Source of the DNA: Ruminococcus flavefaciens FD-1
GTDB lineage: Bacteria; Bacillota; Clostridia; Oscillospirales; Ruminococcaceae
Direction: 5' to 3'
Assembly (NCBI GenBank): GCA_000174895.1
Contig: ACOK01000107.1
Coordinates: 1-39,243 of the forward strand
Length of the DNA stretch: 39,243 bases
The position numbers and the translations under genes are program-made. How positions within the stretch are numbered: the stretch's first letter is position 1; each line of letters begins with the position of its first letter. The notes beneath the pieces were generated by a model that was not told the origin of the DNA, did not search any database, and saw only the letters and a list, made by a program, of their open reading frames with translations. Shown in pieces: positions 33,201 to 39,243 of the stretch.

Positions 33201-36200
33201 TACTACAACAACAAAACCGACAACGACTACAACAACAAAACCAACCACTACAACAACGACCACTACTACAACAACAAAACCGACAACGACTACAACAACA
33301 AAACCAACCACTACAACAACAACAACTACAACCACCACCACTACAACGACGACTACAACTACTACAACCACAACAACCACTACGACAACAACTACCACAA
33401 CCACAACTCAGCCAGTAACAGCAGATGTCAAGATCTGCAAGCAGGATGTACACAGTGTTGAGATCGAAGGCGCAAGACTTACTCTCACAGGTAAGGACAA
33501 GGCCGGCAATGCCGTAACATTCACACCCGATATGATCGAACCAGGCGAAGGTGCAAAGGTCGTAACCAACAGCGGCGAATCACTGGTATGGATCTCAGGC
33601 AAAAAGCCTACAAACGTTAAGATCGGCGACGGTACATACGTACTTCATGAGATCGCAGCTCCTACAGGATATGAAGTTGCTACGGATATTACATTCGTGA
33701 TTGAAAACGGCAAGGTAGTTTCCATGAACGATCAGGCATACTCAGAAGCAGAGATCGTTATGGTTGATATGGCTATTGTTACAACAACAACTACAACCAC
33801 GACAACAACAACCACAACAACTCAGCCCGTAACAGCAGATGTCAAGATCTGTAAGCAGGACGTTCACAGTGTTGAGATCGAAGGCGCAAGACTTACTCTC
33901 ACAGGTAAGGATAAGGACGGCCGACCAATCACATTTGAAAAGGGAATGATCGAAGCCGGTGAAGGCGCAAAGGTCGTAACCAACAGCGGCGAATCGCTGG
34001 TATGGATATCAGGCACAAAGCCTACAAACGTTAAGATCGGTGACGGTACATATGTGCTTCACGAAATCGCAGCTCCTACAGGATATGAAGTTGCTACGGA
34101 TATCACATTCGTGATCGAAAACGGCAAGGTAGTTTCCATGAATGACAAGGCGTATTCAGAAGCCGAGATCGTTATGGTTGATATGGCTATTGTTACAACA
34201 ACAACTACAACCACTACAACGACGACTACAACAACAACAACCACTACCACAACTACTACAACTACAACTACAACGACAACAACGACCACCACTACCACAA
34301 CAACCACAACTACAACCACAACTACAACCACAACTACAACAACCCAGCCTGTAACAGCAGATGTCAAGATCTGCAAGCAGGACGTTCACAGTGTTGAGAT
34401 CGAAGGCGCAAGACTTACTCTCACAGGTAAGGATAAGGACGGCCGACCAATCACATTTGAAAAGGGAATGATCGAAGCCGGTGAAGGTGCAAAGGTCGTA
34501 ACCAACAGCGGCGAGTCTCTGGTATGGATATCAGGCACAAAGCCAACCAATGTTAAGATCGGTGACGGTACATATGTACTTCACGAAATAGCAGCACCTA
34601 CAGGATACGAAGTTGCTACAGATATCACATTCGTGATCGAGGATGGAAAGATCGTTTCAGTGAACGATGAGACATACTCAAAAGCCGAGATCGTTATGGT
34701 TGATAAGGCTATAGTTACAACAACTACTACCACAACAACCACAACTACAAAACCAACCACGACCACGACTACCACAACTACTACAACAACAAAACCGACA
34801 ACGACTACAACTACAACAACTACAAAACCAACCACCACCACAACGACTACAACGACTACAACTACTACCACAACTCAGCCTGTAACAGCAGATGTCAAGA
34901 TCTGTAAGCAGGACGTTCACAGTGTTGAGATCGAAGGCGCAAGACTTACTCTCACAGGTAAGGATAAGGACGGCCGACCGATCACATTTGAAAAGGGAAT
35001 GATCGAAGCCGGTGAAGGCGCAAAGGTCGTAACCAACAGCGGCGAATCGCTGGTATGGATATCAGGCACAAAGCCTACAAACGTTAAGATCGGTGACGGT
35101 ACATATGTGCTTCACGAAATCGCAGCTCCTACAGGATATGAAGTTGCTACGGATATCACATTCGTGATCGAAAACGGCAAGGTAGTTTCCATGAATGACA
35201 AGGCGTATTCAGAAGCCGAGATCGTTATGGTTGATATGGCTATTGTTACAACAACAACTACAACCACTACAACGACGACTACAACAACAACAACCACTAC
35301 CACAACTACTACAACTACAACCACAACTACAACAACCCAGCCTGTAACAGCAGATGTCAAGATCTGCAAGCAGGACGTTCACAGTGTTGAGATCGAAGGC
35401 GCAAGACTTACTCTCACAGGTAAGGATAAGGACGGCCGACCAATCACATTTGAAAAGGGAATGATCGAAGCCGGTGAAGGTGCAAAGGTCGTAACCAACA
35501 GCGGCGAGTCTCTGGTATGGATATCAGGCACAAAGCCAACCAATGTAAAGATCGGTGACGGTACATACGTACTGCACGAGATAGCAGCCCCCACAGGCTA
35601 CGAAGTTGCTACAGATATCACATTCGTGATCGAAGATGGCAAGGTAGTTTCCATGAATGACAAGGCGTATTCAGAAGCCGAGATCGTTATGGTTGATAAG
35701 GCTATAGTTACAACAACTACTACCACAACAACCACAACGACGACGAAACCAACCACGACAACGACTACCACAACTACCACAACTACAAAACCAACCACTA
35801 CAACAACGACCACTACTACAACAACAAAACCGACAACGACTACAACAACAACTACTACCACAACGACAACTCAGCCAGTAACAGCAGATGTCAAGATCTG
35901 CAAGCAGGATGTACACAGTGTTGAGATCGAAGGCGCAAGACTTACTCTCACAGGTAAGGATAAGGACGGCAATGCCGTAACATTCACACCTGACATGATC
36001 GAACCAGGCGAAGGTGCAAAGGTCGTAACCAACAGTGGTGAGTCGCTGGTATGGATATCAGGCACAGAGCCAACCAATGTTAAGGTCGGCGACGGTACAT
36101 ATGTGCTTCACGAAATCGCAGCTCCTACAGGATACGAAGTTGCTACAGATATCACATTCGTGATCGAAAACGGCAAGGTAGTTTCCATGAACGATCAGGC

Positions 36201-38724
36201 ATACTCAGAAGCTGAGATCGTAATGGTCGATATGGCTATTGTTACAACAACAACTACAACCACTACAACGACTACAACAACGACCACAACTCAGCCAGTA
36301 ACAGCAGATGTCAAGATCTGCAAGCAGGATGTACACAGTGTTGAGATCGAAGGTGCGAGACTTACCCTCACAGGTAAGGATAAGGACGGCAATGCCGTAA
36401 CATTCACACCCGATATGATCGAAGCAGGCGAAGGCGCAAAGGTCGTAACCAACAGCGGCGAGTCGCTGGTATGGATTTCAGGCACAAAGCCCACAAACGT
36501 TAAGATCGGTGACGGTACATACGTACTGCACGAAATCGCAGCTCCTATAGGATACGAAGTTGCTACGGATATCACATTCGTGATCGAAGATGGCAAGGTA
36601 GTTTCCATGAATGACAAGGCATACTCAGAAGCTGAGATCGTTATGGTTGATATGGCTATCGTTACAACCACAACGACTACAACCGCTACAACAACTACTA
36701 CGACAACAACAACCACTACAATGACAACCACAACGACAACAACTACCACAACAACAACAACTCAGCCTGTAACAGCAGATGTAAAGATCTGCAAGCAGGA
36801 CGTACACAGCGTTGAGATCGAAGGTGCAAGACTTACTCTCACAGGTAAGGACAAGGCCGGCAATGCCGTAACATTCACACCTGACATGATCGAAGCCGGT
36901 GAAGGTGCAAAGGTCGTAACCAACAGCGGCGAATCTCTGGTATGGATATCAGGCACAGAGCCAACCAATGTTAAGATCGGCGACGGTACATACGTACTTC
37001 ACGAAATCGCAGCTCCTACAGGATACGAAGTTGCTACGGATATCACATTCGTGATCGAAAACGGCAAGGTAGTTTCCATGAACGATCAGGCATACTCAGA
37101 AGCTGAGATCGTAATGGTAGATATGGCTATAGTTACAACCACAACTACTACAACTACTACAACAACTCAGCCAGTAACAGCAGATGTCAAGATCTGCAAG
37201 CAGGACGTTCACAGTGTTGAGATCGAAGGCGCAAGACTTACTCTCACAGGTAAGGATAAGGAAGGCAATGCCGTAACATTCACACCTGACATGATCGAAG
37301 CAGGCGAAGGTGCAAAGGTTGTAACCAACAGCGGCGAATCGCTGGTATGGATCTCAGGCACAGAGCCCACAAACGTTAAGATCGGTGACGGTACATACGT
37401 ACTGCACGAGATAGCAGCCCCCACAGGATACGAAGTTGCTACGGATATCACATTCGTGATCGAAAACGGCAAGGTAGTTTCCATGAATGATCAGGCATAC
37501 TCAGAAGCTGAGATCGTTATGGTAGATATGGCTATTGTTACAACAACAACTACAACCACTACAACCACTACAACAACTACAACCACGACAACGACGACTA
37601 CTACAACCACTACAACCACGACAACGACCACTACTACAACAACTACCACAACCACCACAACTCAGCCAGTAACAGCAGATGTCAAGATCTGCAAGCAGGA
37701 TGTACACAGCGTTGAGATCGAAGGCGCAAGACTTACTCTCATAGGTAAGGATAAGGACGGCAATGCCGTAACATTCACACCTGACATGATCGAAGCCGGT
37801 GAAGGCGCAAAGGTCGTAACCAACAGTGGTGAGTCGCTGGTATGGATATCAGGCACAAAGCCAACCAATGTAAAGATCGGCGACGGTACATACGTGCTTC
37901 ACGAAATCGCAGCTCCTACAGGATACGAAGTTGCTACGGATATCACATTCGTGATCGAAGATGGCAAGGTGGTTTCCATGAACGATCAGGCATACTCAGA
38001 AGCTGAGATCGTTATGGTTGATATGGCTATTGTTACAACCACAACTACTACAACGACCACGACAACTACGACAACAGCTACAACCACTACAACCACAACT
38101 ACCACCACCACAACAACTACTGCCACAACAACAACAACTACCACTACAACCACAATTATAACAACAGAAGAAATTACTACTGAATCCACAACAACCGAGA
38201 CAGCAATTTTCGGTGATGATGTCACTACGGAAACAACTACCGAGACAACCACTGAAACTGAGACAACTACAACTGAGTCGGAAACAACAACCGAGCCTGA
38301 AACAACCACAACAACTATCGCAACAGATCAGCTTAATGAAGAAAAGACAACAACAACTATCCCCGGCATTATCGACGGTGATTCTTCAGAGAACTCGACT
38401 ACATCAGAGACAACTGCTACAGCAGAAGTAACTTCAACTACTTCTACCGTTACTATGGACGGAGGATCAGAAGAAGGTTCTACAACAACTACAACTGCTT
38501 CAACCACATCTGATACAGTAACTACTACTGCATCTATCTCTCGCAGCAGTTCATCGGGTTCATCCTCATCTTCTTCATCAGGACGCAGCTCGTCCGGCAG
38601 ATCAGTTAATACTAATTCAAATTCACCTAAGACAGGTGATGAGGGTGTTGGTACATTGTTAGCTATAATTTCTCTTGCTGCTGCTTGTGCATACTGCACA
38701 GCTTCAGGAAAGAATAAGAAATAA
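30262..38724 (+). CDS. Giant wall-anchored surface protein with eleven CnaB2/SpyCatcher-like domains and poly-Thr linkers
   Basis: 2820 residues from the ATG at 30262, preceded by GGAAGGATGG and opening a signal peptide (about 1-37). Head (about 38-721): three diverged CnaB-like parts beginning near 204 (LDLSMKKRWDG), 418 (MKIEVDKAWF) and 577 (MKIKVRKTWTD). Residues 722-836 are Thr with KP interruptions, including 64 Thr in a row. Then eleven 120-residue domains with linkers of 93, 18, 54, 57, 34, 58, 20, 37, 15 and 45 residues. Each domain has VKICKQD (Lys; 847 in the first), YVLHEIAAPTGYEVAT (Glu917) and AEIVMVD (Asp956), the layout of an autocatalytic Lys-Asp isopeptide domain. After a Thr/Glu and Ser-rich stalk come SPKTGDEG (2788-), a hydrophobic helix and a GKNKK tail: a sortase signal. 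Probable adhesin or fibre-like stalk; ligand unknown. Confidence 0.9.
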   Translation: MKKTLGKRLLSGLISSFMTIASFATPLLHEGIPLTANADGEDDNIRIEARVIFGDYNDDGEHTYTDSVPKISLKYRNSESTNNLVGTVDATPVVDSTPARKDWCYQYNYVWEVPKFEDANSSYYVAIEPNGTNFDRNKYNVYYLKDDALGHPGQATSAAYKTAAQHVTANDDQVIYIFLDPKEDWQHIEKREGNVNFGKYVQPRTLDLSMKKRWDGHNEKDINLHPKEKIKVQLQRKKTDGTWAEYKPGDFGETYTNWYFFKADNGKFVNKNTAGLLSKNVAAANRLQVEVNGQMQDYKDKNGNYIDKTKIVGEDNVSRADRLQINMVYDQWNNIVLNLSGDNHPQHFKNGYYYAWNNLPYGEYRVVELQSFYDENDDDVYNAADGDRDTSSEYNYMEFPPSRDSNGVLHIQNFTKIMKIEVDKAWFVDDEGTQQIPTEQLEGENKLFDSKVDFEIYRTKTTLPEPYEKPSENTENLIKIGTFTTNDSGFARVSNDIQDKNKESEGVYYCEELKPQEVENGPKYYYYVKEALSKDGNYVQINSDLDEGFVKSEKGTYDVDYEAGDSRVFKLANKPEMKIKVRKTWTDEADKDKEMKFVLLRAAKDYSTETEGQLEIDTTDGTNFFVKGDTSKTFKTIGEFTTADQEKVLTSDDSADIVPYKIETKNGKIQATQLYFYVAELDNDGSYKLSDYNVTVNGQALKWSPSGDKTPEIEVENTPKETTTTTTTTTTTTTTTTTTTTTTTTTTTTTTTTTTTTTTTTTTTTTTTTTTTTTTTTTTTTTTTTKPTTTTTTTTTTTKPTTTTTTTTTTTTTKPTTTTTTTTTTKPTTTTTTTTTQPVTADVKICKQDVHSVEIEGARLTLTGKDKDGNAVTFTPDMIEAGEGAKVVTNSGESLVWISGTKPTNVKIGDGTYVLHEIAAPTGYEVATDITFVIEDGKIVSVNDETYSKAEIVMVDKAIVTTTTTTTTTTTKPTTTTTTTTTTTKPTTTTTTKPTTTTTTTTTTTKPTTTTTTKPTTTTTTTTTTTTTTTTTTTTTTTTTTTTTTTTTTQPVTADVKICKQDVHSVEIEGARLTLTGKDKAGNAVTFTPDMIEPGEGAKVVTNSGESLVWISGKKPTNVKIGDGTYVLHEIAAPTGYEVATDITFVIENGKVVSMNDQAYSEAEIVMVDMAIVTTTTTTTTTTTTTTQPVTADVKICKQDVHSVEIEGARLTLTGKDKDGRPITFEKGMIEAGEGAKVVTNSGESLVWISGTKPTNVKIGDGTYVLHEIAAPTGYEVATDITFVIENGKVVSMNDKAYSEAEIVMVDMAIVTTTTTTTTTTTTTTTTTTTTTTTTTTTTTTTTTTTTTTTTTTTTTTTTTTQPVTADVKICKQDVHSVEIEGARLTLTGKDKDGRPITFEKGMIEAGEGAKVVTNSGESLVWISGTKPTNVKIGDGTYVLHEIAAPTGYEVATDITFVIEDGKIVSVNDETYSKAEIVMVDKAIVTTTTTTTTTTTKPTTTTTTTTTTTTKPTTTTTTTTTKPTTTTTTTTTTTTTTTQPVTADVKICKQDVHSVEIEGARLTLTGKDKDGRPITFEKGMIEAGEGAKVVTNSGESLVWISGTKPTNVKIGDGTYVLHEIAAPTGYEVATDITFVIENGKVVSMNDKAYSEAEIVMVDMAIVTTTTTTTTTTTTTTTTTTTTTTTTTTTTTTQPVTADVKICKQDVHSVEIEGARLTLTGKDKDGRPITFEKGMIEAGEGAKVVTNSGESLVWISGTKPTNVKIGDGTYVLHEIAAPTGYEVATDITFVIEDGKVVSMNDKAYSEAEIVMVDKAIVTTTTTTTTTTTTKPTTTTTTTTTTTTKPTTTTTTTTTTTKPTTTTTTTTTTTTTQPVTADVKICKQDVHSVEIEGARLTLTGKDKDGNAVTFTPDMIEPGEGAKVVTNSGESLVWISGTEPTNVKVGDGTYVLHEIAAPTGYEVATDITFVIENGKVVSMNDQAYSEAEIVMVDMAIVTTTTTTTTTTTTTTTTQPVTADVKICKQDVHSVEIEGARLTLTGKDKDGNAVTFTPDMIEAGEGAKVVTNSGESLVWISGTKPTNVKIGDGTYVLHEIAAPIGYEVATDITFVIEDGKVVSMNDKAYSEAEIVMVDMAIVTTTTTTTATTTTTTTTTTTMTTTTTTTTTTTTTQPVTADVKICKQDVHSVEIEGARLTLTGKDKAGNAVTFTPDMIEAGEGAKVVTNSGESLVWISGTEPTNVKIGDGTYVLHEIAAPTGYEVATDITFVIENGKVVSMNDQAYSEAEIVMVDMAIVTTTTTTTTTTTQPVTADVKICKQDVHSVEIEGARLTLTGKDKEGNAVTFTPDMIEAGEGAKVVTNSGESLVWISGTEPTNVKIGDGTYVLHEIAAPTGYEVATDITFVIENGKVVSMNDQAYSEAEIVMVDMAIVTTTTTTTTTTTTTTTTTTTTTTTTTTTTTTTTTTTTTTTTTQPVTADVKICKQDVHSVEIEGARLTLIGKDKDGNAVTFTPDMIEAGEGAKVVTNSGESLVWISGTKPTNVKIGDGTYVLHEIAAPTGYEVATDITFVIEDGKVVSMNDQAYSEAEIVMVDMAIVTTTTTTTTTTTTTTATTTTTTTTTTTTTTATTTTTTTTTTIITTEEITTESTTTETAIFGDDVTTETTTETTTETETTTTESETTTEPETTTTTIATDQLNEEKTTTTIPGIIDGDSSENSTTSETTATAEVTSTTSTVTMDGGSEEGSTTTTTASTTSDTVTTTASISRSSSSGSSSSSSSGRSSSGRSVNTNSNSPKTGDEGVGTLLAIISLAAACAYCTASGKNKK
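32782..38034 (+). repeat. Eleven 360-bp tandem domain repeats with variable poly-ACN spacers
   Basis: Units start at 32782, 33421, 33835, 34357, 34888, 35350, 35884, 36304, 36775, 37180 and 37675; each is exactly 360 bases from ADVK to AIV. Protein differences are confined mostly to one loop (GNAVTFTPD in units 1, 2 and 7-11; GRPITFEKG in units 3-6) and to K/E and D/N/Q changes. Spacers use all four Thr codons in irregular order. Units 3-4 and 5-6, with parts of their spacers, are nearly identical, so a two-unit block was duplicated. Long valine ORFs on the opposite strand are artefacts of this array. Confidence 0.95.
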
Positions 38725-38761
38725 TCAAGCTTCATAATCCATCAACTTTCATAATCCATTG

Positions 38762-38798
38762 CAAAGCAGCCGTTTGCGTAAAGCAAGCGGCTGCTTTG
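38762..38798 (+). terminator. Terminator of the giant surface-protein gene
   Basis: CAAAGCAGCCG and CGGCTGCTTTG form an 11-bp stem with a 15-base loop, itself partly paired (TTTGC/GCAAG region), followed by TTGTTGTATC. It lies 38 bases past the stop. Confidence 0.8.
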
Positions 38799-38913
38799 TT
38801 GTATCCCGAGATCCTCCTATAAAGGCGTATAGAGTTTTTGTAAGAATTTTGTCATTATGTGTGCGTCACTGCGAAATTATGTCAGATTATTTTTAGCGCC
38901 ATGGGCGGAGCCT

Positions 38914-39171
38914 CTACTTATTCCGCAGAAGCTGATATTTCCGCTTGGTGGCAAGTCCTCCACGTATATGGCGTTCCTGTTTGTTTATTTCCAGTATCTC
39001 CTTTACCTGTTCATACAGCTGAGGTGCAATCATCTTCAGACGCTCGCTGACATCCTTATGCACCGTGCTTTTGCTTATCCCGAATTTTCCTGCTGCTGCA
39101 CGGACTGTCGCCTTGTGCTCGATAATGTATTGTCCCAGCATGACAGCACGTTTATTCGGCTGTTCTTTCAA
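38914..39171 (-). CDS. spoIIID: SpoIIID-family sporulation transcriptional regulator
   Basis: Small DNA-binding protein which in Bacillus and Clostridium controls mother-cell genes under sigma-E. 85 residues, matching SpoIIID (about 80-95). GQYIIEHKATVRAAAGKFGISKSTVHKDVSERL is the helix-turn-helix with the near-invariant ISKSTVHKD recognition helix, and INKQERHIRGGLATKRKY is the conserved basic C-terminal tail. The start is TTG at 39171, with AGGAGGGATAAT ending just before it; the first Met (residue 11) would cut into the fold. Bases 39172-39243 upstream show no promoter I can defend. A complete spore programme cannot be judged from this window. Confidence 0.92.
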   Translation of the reverse strand: MKEQPNKRAVMLGQYIIEHKATVRAAAGKFGISKSTVHKDVSERLKMIAPQLYEQVKEILEINKQERHIRGGLATKRKYQLLRNK

Positions 39172-39243
39172 AATTATCCCTCCTTTGCGTTACTGCGGTC
39201 AATAATTTATATGCAGTGCAGGGGAGGATAATGCTCTGATTAA

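Noticed and set aside
32425..38160. A CRISPR array, suggested by regular repeats with variable spacers.
   Set aside because: Repeats are 360 bases, open in one frame and encode a conserved domain; spacers are Thr codons and no cas genes are present.
32317..38309. Long poly-valine and Cys/Ser-rich ORFs on the minus strand and in other frames across the array.
   Set aside because: They are the antisense and shifted readings of the ACN threonine tracts; they lack ribosome sites and exist only because the tract contains no stop codons.
38857..39231. Plus-strand ORFs opposite spoIIID.
   Set aside because: Shadows of a gene with a clear SpoIIID helix-turn-helix and a good ribosome site on the minus strand.

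Overview
The window reads as chromosomal DNA of an anaerobic, plant-fibre-degrading Firmicute of the Ruminococcus type, close to R. flavefaciens by character. This rests on type I dockerins with the GDxNxDG-like calcium loop on three secreted proteins, a GH5 cellulase and a PL11 pectin lyase with Thr-rich linkers, the radical-SAM ThiH form of thiazole synthesis, indolepyruvate:ferredoxin oxidoreductase, and a SpoIIID-family regulator. Species assignment is inference. No rRNA, tRNA, CRISPR array, prophage or transposase gene is visible.

Layout. 0.3-4.1 kb (minus): an iorA-iorB-paaK-like operon behind a consensus promoter, probably for aryl-2-oxoacid / arylacetate metabolism. 4.4-5.4 kb (minus): a lipoprotein. 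5.6-11 kb (plus): a thiamine operon thiS-thiF-thiG-thiH-tenI-thiE behind a strong promoter and a TPP riboswitch; three gaps inside the operon are filled with GTAG-type REP palindromes. 11.3-21.3 kb (minus): a cellulosomal GH5 cellulase, then a probable operon of lipoprotein, MBOAT acyltransferase, DHHW/AlgX-like protein and a small dockerin protein (surface glycan O-acylation), then an 864-residue secreted protein with about 33 wall-binding-type repeats and a transglutaminase-like C-terminus. 21.6-23.5 kb (plus): a SAM methyltransferase and a PPK2-type polyphosphate kinase. 23.7-25 kb (minus): a PAS-GGDEF diguanylate cyclase. 25.5-28.2 kb (minus): a PL11 rhamnogalacturonan lyase with ricin-B-like and dockerin modules, interrupted by one in-frame TAA. 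28.8-29.9 kb (plus): two tandem TetR-type regulators. 30.3-38.7 kb (plus): a giant 2820-residue wall-anchored protein. 38.9-39.2 kb (minus): SpoIIID.

The most striking object is the giant surface protein. Between an N-terminal head of three CnaB-like domains and a C-terminal SPKTG sorting signal it carries eleven tandem domains, each exactly 120 codons, separated by near-pure threonine linkers of 15 to 93 residues. The repeat closely resembles the CnaB2 domain of Streptococcus pyogenes FbaB, the parent of SpyTag/SpyCatcher: the last strand reads AEIVMVD against AHIVMVD in SpyTag, and the Lys, Glu and Asp expected to form and catalyse the isopeptide bond are kept in all eleven copies. Two TetR genes and two perfect palindromes lie directly upstream, suggesting dedicated control.

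Several non-coding repeat families are present: a ~287-bp MITE-like palindrome with terminal inverted repeats (two full copies and one partial), GTAG-type REP/BIME elements (about fourteen), a ~120-bp GC-rich intergenic repeat (two copies in opposite orientation), and an AT-rich AATTCATAAT element. Promoters, terminators and start codons were read by eye; no search or folding program was run.
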